Below, piece by piece: positions 27,672 through 36,652 of a stretch of DNA of 64,000 nt. Source of the stretch: Pandoraea sp. GTDB taxonomy: Bacteria; Pseudomonadota; Gammaproteobacteria; Burkholderiales; Burkholderiaceae. Numbering within the stretch: position 1 is the first letter of the stretch; every line of letters starts with the position of its first letter. The notes under the pieces were generated by a model, which was given only the letters and a program-made list of their open reading frames with translations, was not told where the DNA came from and did no database searches. A program made the translations under genes and the position numbers. The stretch lies in NCBI GenBank assembly GCA_031291335.1, contig JARLJF010000210.1, forward strand, positions 1-64,000, in the 5' to 3' direction.

Positions 27672-28265
27672 TCAAGCGGTGGTGGCGGCGTCGTTCGCCA
27701 TGTCTTCCATGTCCTGGAAGCGATCGGCGATGCGCGGATGTACGCGGCCACCGTCCGAAGCACCGATGGCGAGCAGGATTTCATCGGCAGCGGGGGCGTC
27801 GGCCATCTGGAACGTGGCCGTGATGAAGTGCGAGCGCTTGCCTGTCTCCGACTTGTGGATCATCGGCACCGACACCAGCGCGCCCGGACCGACACGCGTG
27901 TTGGTAAAGCTCAGATACGCTGTGCCACCGACGGCGGTGCGGAACAGGTTGCCGAAGCGCAGCGTGTGGATGATCGCCGAGGCGTGTTCGATCTCACCGT
28001 TCGTGCCGACGACAGCGGCCTTGCCGTACGCCTGAACCCGCTCGCCGGGCATGATCTCGACGAGTCGCTGCGTCATGATGGCGCCGAGTTCCGGCGCGAG
28101 GCGCAGGATCTCCGGACGCAGGTTCTCCACGAATCCCTGATCGGCCCACGGATTGCGAATCACGGCTGCCACCACGACCGTCGTGACGGGCTGGGCGGCT
28201 GCCTTGCCACCTTCGCGGTAGGTCGTCTCGACAAACGTTGCGATCTTGCGCAGTTCTTGTTTCAC
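27672..28265 (-). CDS. Amino acid synthesis family protein (PF06684, DUF1185)
   Basis: A 197-residue protein of a family whose function is not established. The GTG start at 28265 has AGGAGA at 28271-28276 on the minus strand; the open frame further upstream has no RBS. Recognisable blocks: VVAAVIRNPWADQGFVENLRP, YGKAAVVGTNGEIEHASAI, HTLRFGNLFR and VPMIHKSE. It is the first gene of the long minus-strand run and is divergent from the PucR-type regulator, so it may belong functionally to the flavin-monooxygenase pathway on the other side; family members often occur beside LLM monooxygenases. Confidence 0.85.
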   Translation of the reverse strand: MKQELRKIATFVETTYREGGKAAAQPVTTVVVAAVIRNPWADQGFVENLRPEILRLAPELGAIMTQRLVEIMPGERVQAYGKAAVVGTNGEIEHASAIIHTLRFGNLFRTAVGGTAYLSFTNTRVGPGALVSVPMIHKSETGKRSHFITATFQMADAPAADEILLAIGASDGGRVHPRIADRFQDMEDMANDAATTA

Positions 28266-28425
28266 GGGTGTCTCCTGTTGCAGTGCAAAAGCCTGCCGAC
28301 GAGCGGCACGGCGGTGTCGGGGAGGCGGCGACGACACGGATGCCGGCCTCAGCGCGCACCCCATGCGGGGTACCAATGAGGCTCATGCTATTGCGCGGTT
28401 CACTACGGGTCTTCCTCAGGAACGG

Positions 28426-28448
28426 CGGAAGATCTTTTTTTTCTTCCG
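28426..28448. promoter_or_regulatory. Candidate operator in the divergent AA_synth / PucR promoter
   Basis: CGGAAGA (28426-28432) and TCTTCCG (28442-28448) form a perfect 7-base dyad around a T-rich spacer. It lies 41 bases before the regulator start and 161 bases before the divergent gene. A similar CGGAAG plus A-tract arrangement occurs upstream of the flavin reductase gene at 30438-30457, making both candidate sites for the PucR-type regulator. Confidence 0.4.
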
Positions 28449-28488
28449 ACGCTTTGGTGTAGATTTTCCGCAGGCAAGGAGACGTGCA

Positions 28489-30387
28489 ATGCCGGAACAA
28501 CACCAACGGCTCATGGCGTTGCGCCATGTCGCCAGTCAGATCAGCAACGACGAAGACATCGACGCGCTGTTTCGCGATCTCGTGCGTTGCGCAGTGCAGC
28601 AGGGCGGTTGGGATCTCGGCTCCGTCATGAGCATCGATCTCGCGCACGGCTATGGGCTCGTGATCACCCGGTTCGAGACGAGCATGCTGCCGCAGCATGT
28701 CGAAGACCGCTGGGAACTGGCGACGAGTCCTTCGCTCATTGCGTTGCAGACGAACGAGCCCGTCTATATTCGCGACGCACTGGAAAGCGCGCAATTCCCC
28801 GGCTACCGGCGAGAGGCGCACGAGCGCGGCTACCGCACGGTGCTCGTGCTGCCGATGGCGGCACTCGACACCGAGGGCCGGCCGATGGTGCTCACGGTTG
28901 CCTCGCGCAAGGTGCGCGACGTGGGGGAGGACGATCTGACGTTCATGTCGACGGTCGTGCATCTCGGGGCGATCGCTGTCGAGCGTGCCCACCGTCAGCG
29001 CGCCCAAACCGTTGCGCATGAGCGGCTGCAACGCACGCTGGAAGCACAGCGCACCTTGCTGGCCGATGTGCTCGCCGGCGGCTCTCTCGAACAGTTGACG
29101 TCATCCCTGGGCGAGTTGCTCGGGCGTCCCGTGCTGGTCATCGACTTCCTCGGCAATCAGTGGCATGCGTCGGCATCACCTGTCCCTATGCAGATGGACG
29201 ATGCTGCCTGGGGTCGTTGGCTCGCCGGTGCGCAAGGACGCGAACTGAGCGGCACGGTGCGCGATGCGCTGACGCGCTTTCGTCAGACGCGGCTGGACGT
29301 GCCCGTCGGGCGCCAGTCGAGCGTTGCGGCAGAGATCGAACCGCTCACCGTGGACGACGATCTGGTCGGCGCGCTCCTCACCTTCGGCGACGAATCGCGG
29401 AGTGATCTTCAGCAACTGCTATTGGAGAGTGCGCGTTTTGCGCTGAGCGTCCAACTCATGCGCAGCGTTGTGCGTTTCCGCTTCGAGACGCGCACACTCA
29501 CCGAACTGTTTTTCGAGATCGTCGAGCGACGCTGGCGCGACGAAGACGACGTTCTTGGCCGTGTCCGGCGGCTCGGCGTGTCGCTCGACGCACCGCTTCG
29601 CATGATGGTTGTGGACTATCCGGATCAACTCGCGCATGCGGAAGCCGGGCGCGCTGCCGGGCATCTGTCGCTGGAGAGTCACAGCACCGTCGAATTGCTG
29701 GCCCGACAGTTGAACGTGCCGCTGCATGTCGTAACGGTCGGCGGCGGCCTCGTTTGCCTGGTGCCGCAGGACGGCACGGTGGACGACGCGATGCTCGCAC
29801 GACTGGCCCGGCGCATGAGCGAGGCGCTGGCGCGCTCGCTCGGGCGCGAGCCCATCGTCGTGATGAGCGATGTCTGTGAAGGGCTGGAGCCGCTGGCGCG
29901 CGAGTGGGAGCGCTGCTGGCGCATGATCCGCGTGGCGCGCAAGTTCGGCCGCAGCGGGCCGCTCGACATGCCGGGGCTGGGTCCGTTGCCGATGCTCATG
30001 GGCGCTGCCGATTCCTCCGACGTGCATGGCTTTGTCGACGGCACGATCGGCAAACTGGTGGAGCACGACAGGCAATCCGGTTCGCCTTATCTGGAGACGC
30101 TCGCCGAATACTTGCGCTCCGGTTGTCGCAGCCAGCCCTGTGCCGATGCCATGGGGTTGCACGTGACCACGTTGCGCTATCGCCTCGCGCGCATTCAGGA
30201 GTTATTCGGTATCGATGTGGAGACGCCGGAGCGGCGTTTTGCGGTGGAACTCGCGATCCAGTTGCATACGCTCACGAAGGGCGCAACGGTGGCGTCCTCT
30301 CACGGGACTAAGGACGCGACGTCCAGCACAACACACGGTGCAACCTCCAGCCCGCGCCAGACTGGGCGCGCGGCCCGTCATCCATGA
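28489..30387 (+). CDS. GAF-domain PucR/CdaR-type transcriptional regulator
   Basis: A 632-residue regulator. The N-terminal region (about residues 5-170) resembles a GAF domain: LRHVASQISNDEDIDALFRD at the start and SVMSIDLAHGYGLVI. A middle region of about 350 residues resembles the CdaR GGDEF-like domain, and the C-terminal helix-turn-helix (HTH_30) is YLETLAEYLRSGCRSQPCADA, then MGLHVTTLRYRLARIQELFG. RBS AAGGAGA lies seven bases before the ATG. It is divergent from the AA_synth gene and 119 bases upstream of the monooxygenase operon, which it probably activates in response to the N-heterocyclic or betaine substrate. Confidence 0.85.
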   Translation: MPEQHQRLMALRHVASQISNDEDIDALFRDLVRCAVQQGGWDLGSVMSIDLAHGYGLVITRFETSMLPQHVEDRWELATSPSLIALQTNEPVYIRDALESAQFPGYRREAHERGYRTVLVLPMAALDTEGRPMVLTVASRKVRDVGEDDLTFMSTVVHLGAIAVERAHRQRAQTVAHERLQRTLEAQRTLLADVLAGGSLEQLTSSLGELLGRPVLVIDFLGNQWHASASPVPMQMDDAAWGRWLAGAQGRELSGTVRDALTRFRQTRLDVPVGRQSSVAAEIEPLTVDDDLVGALLTFGDESRSDLQQLLLESARFALSVQLMRSVVRFRFETRTLTELFFEIVERRWRDEDDVLGRVRRLGVSLDAPLRMMVVDYPDQLAHAEAGRAAGHLSLESHSTVELLARQLNVPLHVVTVGGGLVCLVPQDGTVDDAMLARLARRMSEALARSLGREPIVVMSDVCEGLEPLAREWERCWRMIRVARKFGRSGPLDMPGLGPLPMLMGAADSSDVHGFVDGTIGKLVEHDRQSGSPYLETLAEYLRSGCRSQPCADAMGLHVTTLRYRLARIQELFGIDVETPERRFAVELAIQLHTLTKGATVASSHGTKDATSSTTHGATSSPRQTGRAARHP

Positions 30388-30437
30388 AAACCCTGCCGCG
30401 CAATCGAGAGTAAATGATTCCGCTTCTCCTGCGATTC

Positions 30438-30492
30438 GACGGAAGCTGACAAAAAAGTCCTCGCATATCGTTGACCTCAACGTAATGACGTT
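30438..30492. promoter_or_regulatory. Candidate regulatory sites before the flavin reductase gene
   Basis: GACGGAAGCTGACAAAAAAG at 30438-30457 shares CGGAAG plus a downstream A-tract with the minus-strand reading of 28426-28450. A perfect dyad AACGT-AATG-ACGTT follows at 30479-30492, close to the RBS. Both could bind the PucR-type regulator encoded just upstream. Confidence 0.35.
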
Positions 30493-30506
30493 TCGAGGTG
30501 AACGAC

Positions 30507-31553
30507 ATGCAAGCTGTCGCCCAACAGAGCCAGATCAGCGCATCCGCAGGCGCTGCTGCCGCGCCACACGACGCCGGTAGCCCTAACGCTCGCGCCGTCT
30601 CGGCCATCGACCCCGTCGCGCTGCGCCGCGCACTTGGCACCTTCGTGACCGGTGTCACCGTCGTCACCGCCCGCGACGACGAGGGCCGTCCGCGCGGCAT
30701 GACGGCCAACTCTTTCACATCCGTCTCGCTCGACCCGCCGCTGTTGCTCGTATGCGTGGGAAAGGGCGCTGCGAGCTATCCGGTCTTTCAGAATACGCAG
30801 AGTTTCGCCGTCAACCTGCTGCATGACGGACAGACCGACGTGTCGAACCTGTTCGCATCGAAGTCGGCGGAGAAGTTCGCTGTCGTCGGTCACGATACGG
30901 TTCACACCGGCGCACCGGTGCTCACCGATTGCCTGACCTGGTTCGACTGCACCGTGCACGACCGTGTCGACGCCGGCGATCACGCCATTCTGATCGGGCA
31001 GATTCAGGCGTTCGGCACGAGCCCGGCTGCACCGCTCGGCTTCTGTCGTGGCCGCTATGCGCATGTGAAAGACCCGCTGCCGCCGGGCTGGTTGTCGTCT
31101 CACGACATGATCGTCGGTTACCTGATCGACGCCGACGGCAGTCTGCTGCTCGCGCAGGACGGCAAGGGCGGATGGGTGTTGCCCAGCGCGCCCCGCCGTC
31201 TCACGAACGGGCGTCTGCCGCTCGCTGGGGGGAGCGAACTGGCGCTGGTGCCGCACGACACCTTCCTCTATTCGGTGTTCGACACCGCTGAGAACGACCC
31301 TGGCTACCTGATGTACCGGGCGCGTCTCGCACAGCCGCTGGCGCAGGCCGACCTGCCGCCGCAGTTCCGCTTCTTTCCATTCGATCAGTTGCCGTTCGAC
31401 GAAATCGCCTCGCGCGAGATTCGCTCGATGGTGCGCCGCTATGTGCGCGAAACCGCGGGCGGCCATTTCGGCATCTACATGGATTCCCACGACGGCGGGC
31501 GCATCGCGATGGTGAGCGATGCGCAGCCGTGGACCCAACTCTCCCAAGTCTGA
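30507..31553 (+). CDS. Flavin reductase with C-terminal extension (TgnA-like)
   Basis: A 348-residue protein. Residues about 30-185 form a flavin reductase domain (ALGTFVTGVTVVTARDDEG, GMTANSFTSVSLDPPLLLVC, FAVNLLHDGQ, HAILIGQIQAF), which supplies reduced flavin to a partner oxygenase. Residues about 195-348 form a second domain reminiscent of a Nudix fold (GYLIDADGSLLLAQDGKGGWVLP) without a clear Nudix box. Stand-alone reductases are about 170 residues long. The ATG at 30507 follows GAGGTG. The LLM oxygenase three genes on is the obvious partner. The trigonelline reductase TgnA is also longer than usual as I recall it, but this needs alignment. Confidence 0.82.
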   Translation: MQAVAQQSQISASAGAAAAPHDAGSPNARAVSAIDPVALRRALGTFVTGVTVVTARDDEGRPRGMTANSFTSVSLDPPLLLVCVGKGAASYPVFQNTQSFAVNLLHDGQTDVSNLFASKSAEKFAVVGHDTVHTGAPVLTDCLTWFDCTVHDRVDAGDHAILIGQIQAFGTSPAAPLGFCRGRYAHVKDPLPPGWLSSHDMIVGYLIDADGSLLLAQDGKGGWVLPSAPRRLTNGRLPLAGGSELALVPHDTFLYSVFDTAENDPGYLMYRARLAQPLAQADLPPQFRFFPFDQLPFDEIASREIRSMVRRYVRETAGGHFGIYMDSHDGGRIAMVSDAQPWTQLSQV

Positions 31554-31568
31554 CCCTGGAGTCAATCG

Positions 31569-33080
31569 ATGCATACGACGATGCAAACGCTGGAGGGATC
31601 ACGCCAGCAGTTGTTTATTGACGGACAGTTCACGGCGCCGCACAGCGCCGAGTACGTCCCGAGCTATGACCCGACGACCGGCCGCCCGTGGTACGAGTTC
31701 GCGCAGGCGGACGCAGTGGATGTCGACCGTGCGGTACGTTCGGCGCAAGCCGCCCTCGTCAATCCGGCATGGCGGCGCATGACGCAGACCGAGCGCGGCA
31801 AGCTGGTGCGCAAGCTGGGCGAACTGGTGCTGGCGAACGCCGATGCGCTGGCCGCCATCGAGTGTCGCGACAACGGCAAGCTGCTCAAGGAAATGCACGC
31901 ACAGATGCGCGCCATTCCCGACTCGTATTTGTATTTCGCGGGCATGGCGGACAAGCTGCAAGGCGACACCATCCCCGTGAACAAGCTCGATACGCTGAAC
32001 TTCAACACGCGCGAGCCGATCGGCGTGGTCGGCATGATCATTCCGTGGAATTCGCCGCTGATGATGCTCACCGGCACGCTCGCGCCGTGTCTGGCCATCG
32101 GCAACACGATCGTGGTCAAGCCTTCAGAGCATGCGACCGCGTCCACGCTCGCCCTAGCCGAACTGGTGATCGAGGCAGGCATTCCGCCGGGCGTCGTCAA
32201 TGTGGTGACGGGCGATGGCGTGACCACGGGCGACGCGCTCACGCGTCATCCGGGCATCGCCAAATACGTGTTCACCGGCAGCACCGTGACGGGCCGCAAG
32301 ATCGCGGGCAACGCCGCGCAGAATCTCGTGCCGTGTCAGATGGAACTGGGCGGCAAGTCGCCGCACGTCGTGTTCGACGACGTGGACATCGAGCGTGCGG
32401 TCAACGGCGTGGTCTCGGGCGTGTTTGCTGCCGCCGGTCAAACCTGCGTCGCCGGTTCGCGCTGCTTCGTGGAGGCTTCTGTCTACGACCGCTTTGTGGA
32501 GGCGCTGGTCGAGCGCACGCGTCGTGTGCGCGTCGGGCACCCGACACACGAAGACACTGACATCGGTCCGCTCGCACTGGCCTCGCAGCTCGACAAGGTG
32601 CAAACCTATGTCGCCTCGGGGGTGCAGGAAGGCGCGCGCGTGGCGGCCGGCGGTCAGCGTCCGGGGCGCGACGACCTTGCCGGTGGCTGGTACTACGAGC
32701 CCACCGTCATGACGCAGGCCCGCAACGACATGCGCTTCATGCAGGAAGAGATCTTCGGGCCGGTGGTCGGCGTGATGCCCTTCTCCGGCGAGGCCGAACT
32801 CATCGAGTTGGCCAACGCCACGGAATACGGCCTTGCCGCCGGGATCTGGACGCGCGATATCGACCGCGCCCTGCGCTTCGCCCGCGACGTGGAGGCGGGC
32901 ACCGTCTGGATCAACACCTACCGCTCGGCGGCGTACATGTCGGCCAACGGCGGCACCAAACACAGCGGCTATGGCCGTCGCGGCGGCTTCGAAGTGATGC
33001 GCGAGTTTTCTCGCCTGAAGAACGTCGTGATCGATTACTCGGGTGCGATGCAGGATCCGTTCGTGATCCGCCTGCGCTGA
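31569..33080 (+). CDS. Aldehyde dehydrogenase (TgnC-like)
   Basis: A 503-residue aldehyde dehydrogenase. Cofactor and catalytic motifs are IIPWNSPLMMLTGTLAPCLA, KPSEHATAST, FTGSTVTGRKIAG, MELGGKSPHVVFDDVDIE and AAGQTCVAGSR with the catalytic cysteine. RBS CTGGAG is ahead of the ATG. It lies between the reductase and the LLM monooxygenase, a place suited to oxidising the aldehyde produced by ring opening; in trigonelline degradation TgnC performs this step. The C-terminal KHSGYGRRGGFEVMREF is complete. Confidence 0.85.
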   Translation: MHTTMQTLEGSRQQLFIDGQFTAPHSAEYVPSYDPTTGRPWYEFAQADAVDVDRAVRSAQAALVNPAWRRMTQTERGKLVRKLGELVLANADALAAIECRDNGKLLKEMHAQMRAIPDSYLYFAGMADKLQGDTIPVNKLDTLNFNTREPIGVVGMIIPWNSPLMMLTGTLAPCLAIGNTIVVKPSEHATASTLALAELVIEAGIPPGVVNVVTGDGVTTGDALTRHPGIAKYVFTGSTVTGRKIAGNAAQNLVPCQMELGGKSPHVVFDDVDIERAVNGVVSGVFAAAGQTCVAGSRCFVEASVYDRFVEALVERTRRVRVGHPTHEDTDIGPLALASQLDKVQTYVASGVQEGARVAAGGQRPGRDDLAGGWYYEPTVMTQARNDMRFMQEEIFGPVVGVMPFSGEAELIELANATEYGLAAGIWTRDIDRALRFARDVEAGTVWINTYRSAAYMSANGGTKHSGYGRRGGFEVMREFSRLKNVVIDYSGAMQDPFVIRLR

Positions 33081-33109
33081 CCTCACCGAACTCACTGGAG
33101 ACCTACCCC

Positions 33110-34261
33110 ATGAAATTCTCCGTATCGCTCAGCATGGAGCGGTTCTCGCCGCAAGACACGATGAACGATGCCGTGCGCAACATGCTGCACCTTGCGCGCA
33201 TTGCCGATGAAGGCGGCTTCGAGACACTGTGGACGGCAGAGCACCACACCATCGAATGCACGATCTCGCCGAATCCGTTCATCACGCTCACGTGGCTGTC
33301 TCAACACACCGAGCAAATCCGTCTGGGCACGGCCACGATCGTCGCGCCGTACTGGTCGCCGATCCGTCTGGCCGGTGAATCGGCCATGTGCGACCACCTG
33401 ACGGGCGGCCGCCTCGAATTCGGCATCGCACGCGGTGCGTATCAATACGAGTTCGACCGCATGGCCGGTGGCATTCCGCAGCAGGAAGGCGTGGCGTACA
33501 TGAAGGAACTGGTGCCCGCGGTGAAGAAGCTGTGGGAGGGCGACTACGCCCACGACGGGCACTACTGGAAGTTCCCGCTCGCCACGTCGGTGCCGAAGCC
33601 GCTGCAACAGCCGCATCCGCCGATCTGGGTGGCAACACGCGACCCGGGCAGCTTCGATTGGGCGGTGAGCGTCGGAGCAAACATCTTGTCGACGCCACTT
33701 GCTGCGCCGGTGTCGGAAGTCGCCGTGCTCGGCGAGAAATTCCGCAAGGCGGTGGCGGATCACCCGGAGCGAGCGCGCCCACGCTTCATGATGCTGCGCC
33801 GCACGTGCGTGTACGACCGTCCCCAGGACTGGGAGGTCGCTGTGCGCCACAGTGTGGACTTCGGCCGCACGTTCGAAAATCTGATGCAGAACATCGGCAC
33901 CGTGACCAATGGCTTCCCCGAAGCCGTGCCGTACGAGGCAGTCGTCGGGCGCAGCAACTACGATCCGGCGTCGATTCGCGAGAACCTCATGTTCGGCACG
34001 CCCGACGAGATCGTGCGCAAGCTTGAGGTGTACGAAGCGCAGGGCGTCGACCAGTTCTGCCTCGGCCTGTCGTTCAACCTGCCGTTCGAGCTGCAAGTGA
34101 AGACGCTGCGTCTGTTCATCGACGAGGTCATGCCGCATTTCGCCGCGCGCGAGGCGGCCAGAGCAAAGGACGCGGCGAAAGAAGCCCGTTCGGCAGCCGC
34201 TTCGCAAACCGTGGCGTCGGCGGCAGAGCGCCCGGCGGCGCTGGCATCGGCGGGCCGCTGA
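33110..34261 (+). CDS. LLM class flavin-dependent monooxygenase (TgnB-like)
   Basis: A 383-residue bacterial-luciferase-like oxygenase. Family blocks are HLARIADEGGFETLWTAEHH, NPFITLTWLSQHTEQIRLGT, DHLTGGRLEFGIARGAYQYE and FGTPDEIVRKLEVYEAQGVD. The final 45 residues are Ala-rich and probably disordered. It needs reduced FMN from the reductase two genes upstream. In the trigonelline pathway TgnB opens the pyridinium ring between C2 and C3. The gene set around it supports an N-methylpyridinium substrate, but LLM enzymes also act on pyrimidines, sulfonates and amines. Confidence 0.88.
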   Translation: MKFSVSLSMERFSPQDTMNDAVRNMLHLARIADEGGFETLWTAEHHTIECTISPNPFITLTWLSQHTEQIRLGTATIVAPYWSPIRLAGESAMCDHLTGGRLEFGIARGAYQYEFDRMAGGIPQQEGVAYMKELVPAVKKLWEGDYAHDGHYWKFPLATSVPKPLQQPHPPIWVATRDPGSFDWAVSVGANILSTPLAAPVSEVAVLGEKFRKAVADHPERARPRFMMLRRTCVYDRPQDWEVAVRHSVDFGRTFENLMQNIGTVTNGFPEAVPYEAVVGRSNYDPASIRENLMFGTPDEIVRKLEVYEAQGVDQFCLGLSFNLPFELQVKTLRLFIDEVMPHFAAREAARAKDAAKEARSAAASQTVASAAERPAALASAGR

Positions 34262-34264
34262 CTT

Positions 34265-35116
34265 ATGGGTGCGCGCGAAATGACCGAACCGCCCGACGTG
34301 CCACGCGAGCAGACATTGCGCGTGGGCGACGTCACGCTGGCCTATCGTCTGCTGGGGCATGGCCCTCGCCCGCTCGTGTGCATTCACGGTGTGGGGTCGT
34401 ATCAGGAGGCATGGGACGACGTGGCGGCCGCACTGGCCGATGACTTCCGCATTCTCACCTTCGATCTGCGCGGGCACGGACGATCGTCGCGCGTGAAGGG
34501 GCGGTACGAGATCGACGATTTCGTGGCCGACACGCTCGCGCTGGCCGACCATGTGGGCTTCACCACGTTCGATCTGGCGGGCTTCTCGCTTGGTGGACTG
34601 ATTGCGCAGCGACTTGCGCTCTCCCATGCGCCGCGCCTGCGCCGTCTCGCTTTGCTCGCCACCGTCTCGGGCCGCACCCGAGACGAGTGTGAGCGCGTGC
34701 TGGCCCGGCTTGCGGCGCTGCAAAGCGGCGAGCGGGGGGCGCATTACGACGCGTCGCTCTCGCGCTGGCTGACGGAGGATTTTCAGGCGAAGCATCCCGA
34801 GCGCATCGCCTATCTGCGCGCACGCAACGCGCAGAACGACCCGGATTGCTACGCGTCGGCGTATCGCGTGCTGGCAGAGACGGACTTCGGCGGCTTCATC
34901 GATCAGATCCGCATGCCGACGCTCATCCTCACCGGGGAAGACGACCAGGGGTCGAACCCGCGCATGGCGCAGTTCATGCATGAATGCATCGTCGGCTCGC
35001 AGCTCGCGATTTTTCCCGGTCTGCGTCACTCGATTCTGGTCGAGGCACCCGGGCAGGTGGCCGGGCTGATGCGTGATTTTTTTGCCGGTGACAACGGGGC
35101 AGGGAGCCAAGCATGA
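34265..35116 (+). CDS. Alpha/beta hydrolase (TgnD-like)
   Basis: A 283-residue hydrolase of the alpha/beta fold. The oxyanion motif is HGVG in CIHGVGSYQEAW, the nucleophile elbow GFSLGG (Ser about residue 106), the acid Asp in LTGEDDQGSN and the base His in LRHSIL. The start ATG is three bases after the monooxygenase stop; an internal ATG at 34280 is possible. In trigonelline degradation the hydrolase TgnD cleaves the N-methylformamido-methylene succinate intermediate. Its stop overlaps the NIPSNAP gene start. Confidence 0.87.
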   Translation: MGAREMTEPPDVPREQTLRVGDVTLAYRLLGHGPRPLVCIHGVGSYQEAWDDVAAALADDFRILTFDLRGHGRSSRVKGRYEIDDFVADTLALADHVGFTTFDLAGFSLGGLIAQRLALSHAPRLRRLALLATVSGRTRDECERVLARLAALQSGERGAHYDASLSRWLTEDFQAKHPERIAYLRARNAQNDPDCYASAYRVLAETDFGGFIDQIRMPTLILTGEDDQGSNPRMAQFMHECIVGSQLAIFPGLRHSILVEAPGQVAGLMRDFFAGDNGAGSQA

Positions 35117-35481
35117 TCGTAGAAGAGCGCATCTACCGCATCCGGAACGGCTGCATGGCGCAGTACCTGAATCTGGTACGCCACGAGGGACTGGCGATCC
35201 AGCAGCCCATTCTCGGCCATCTCGTCGGTTACTTCACGACCGAGATCGGTGTGCTGAGTCAGGTGACGCATCTCTGGGCTTACCCGAGCCTGGACGAACG
35301 GGCGCGCCGTCGTGGTGTGCTAGCGCTTGACAAGCGCTGGCAGGCATTCATTCCGCGTCTGTCCGAATTGATCGAACACGCTGAAAACCGCATTCTGGTA
35401 CCGACCGATTTTTCCCCGCTCGCGGCGTTTGCACCGCAAGCGACGCAGGCAATTGCTTCAGAGGAGATTCGCCGTGACTGA
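35113..35481 (+). CDS. NIPSNAP family protein
   Basis: A 122-residue protein of the dimeric alpha-beta barrel type, beginning IVEERIYRIRNGCMAQYLNL, a usual NIPSNAP start, with HLWAYPSLDERARRR in the middle. The ATG overlaps the hydrolase stop, and its stop overlaps the ABC ATPase start. Proteins of this family are frequent in catabolic operons with flavin monooxygenases, with unknown biochemical role. A small-molecule binding or isomerase role is possible. Confidence 0.85.
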   Translation: MIVEERIYRIRNGCMAQYLNLVRHEGLAIQQPILGHLVGYFTTEIGVLSQVTHLWAYPSLDERARRRGVLALDKRWQAFIPRLSELIEHAENRILVPTDFSPLAAFAPQATQAIASEEIRRD

Positions 35482-36652
35482 CCGACTGAGAATCGAAAAC
35501 CTGTACAAGGTCTTCGCCGACAAGCCGGCGCGTGCGCTGGCCATGCTGCGCGGCGGCAAATGCAAGTCCGACGTGCTCGAAACGCTGGGGCAGGTCGTGG
35601 GTCTCGACGACGTCTGCCTGACCGTGCCCTCCGGCGCGATCTACATGGTCATGGGACTCTCCGGCTCTGGAAAGTCCACACTCGCGCGCTGCATCAATCG
35701 CCTGAACGAGCCCTCGGACGGCAGGATTCTGCTCGATGGCGAGGATCTGTGCGCGCTCGATGAGCGCGGGCTTCGTGACGTGCGCCGCAATCGCATCTCG
35801 ATGGTCTTCCAGCACTTCGCGCTGCTGCCGAATCGTCGCGTGATCGAGAACGTGGAGTTCGGGTTGAAGCTGCGGGGCATGTCGGCGGCCGAGCGTCGCA
35901 GACGCGCCGAAGAAGTGCTGAGCGTGGTCGGTCTCGCTCGCTGGGCCTACCACATGCCGCACGAACTGAGCGGCGGTATGCGTCAGCGTGTGGGTCTTGC
36001 CCGGGCGCTCGCGACCGAAGCCGACGTGCTCATCATGGATGAAGCGTTCAGCGCGCTCGATCCGCTTATCCGCACCGAAATGCAGGACGAATTGCTGCGT
36101 CTACAACACACGCTCAACAAGACCATTCTGTTCATCACGCACGATTTTCAGGAAGCGCTCAAGCTCGGCACCCGCATTGCCATCATGGCTGACGGGAAGC
36201 TCGTGCGAGAGGGCACGCCGCAACAGATCGTGCTGGAACCGGGCAGCGACTACGTGGCGGCGTTCACGCGCGACGTCGACCGTGCCCGCCTGTTCGACGC
36301 ACGCTCGGTCATGACCTCGCTCGCAGCGCAATGGCAAGCGCCCGGCAAGGCCGGGATGGCCATCGGCGAAGGGGCGCCGGGTTTTGTGGTCGATGCGCAG
36401 ACGCGTGTCGTCGGCACGCTCAGCGCATCGCAGATGGCACAGGCGCGTGACGGTGGCGCATCGCCCGAGCCCAACCGGCAGTTCGTATGCGTGCCGGCGG
36501 ACATGCGTCTGGTGGACGTGGCTGCGCGCGTCAGATCCGACGACCCGATCGGAGTGACCGACGACGAAGGCAAGTTGATCGGCGTTCTGGACGTGCGGCA
36601 GCTTCTTGCCCGTATTGGCGCCGCTGCTGGCGCAGGAGTACATCATGCTTAA
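35474..36652 (+). CDS. Glycine betaine/choline-type ABC importer ATPase (ProV-like)
   Basis: A 392-residue ATPase. The N-terminus is ProV-like (LRIENLYKVFADKPARALAM), Walker A is GLSGSGKST, Q-loop VFQHFALLPNR, signature LSGGMRQRVGLARA, Walker B VLIMDEAFSALD and H-loop FITHDFQEAL. The C-terminal region beyond residue 300 has CBS-like sequence (IGVTDDEGKLIGVLDVRQLL), as in osmoprotectant importers. The GTG start at 35474 has GAGGAGATT upstream and overlaps the NIPSNAP stop. Being within a catabolic operon suggests nutrient uptake of a betaine, not osmoprotection. Confidence 0.92.
   Translation: MTDRLRIENLYKVFADKPARALAMLRGGKCKSDVLETLGQVVGLDDVCLTVPSGAIYMVMGLSGSGKSTLARCINRLNEPSDGRILLDGEDLCALDERGLRDVRRNRISMVFQHFALLPNRRVIENVEFGLKLRGMSAAERRRRAEEVLSVVGLARWAYHMPHELSGGMRQRVGLARALATEADVLIMDEAFSALDPLIRTEMQDELLRLQHTLNKTILFITHDFQEALKLGTRIAIMADGKLVREGTPQQIVLEPGSDYVAAFTRDVDRARLFDARSVMTSLAAQWQAPGKAGMAIGEGAPGFVVDAQTRVVGTLSASQMAQARDGGASPEPNRQFVCVPADMRLVDVAARVRSDDPIGVTDDEGKLIGVLDVRQLLARIGAAAGAGVHHA

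Noticed and set aside
26717-27784. Longer start for the 2-hydroxyacid dehydrogenase
   Set aside because: The extension overlaps the AA_synth gene by more than 100 bases and has no family similarity; the ATG at 27661 starts directly at the domain.
33092-35110. 672-codon minus-strand open frame
   Set aside because: It lies opposite the LLM monooxygenase and hydrolase genes, which have clear family motifs, and its own translation has no recognisable domain.
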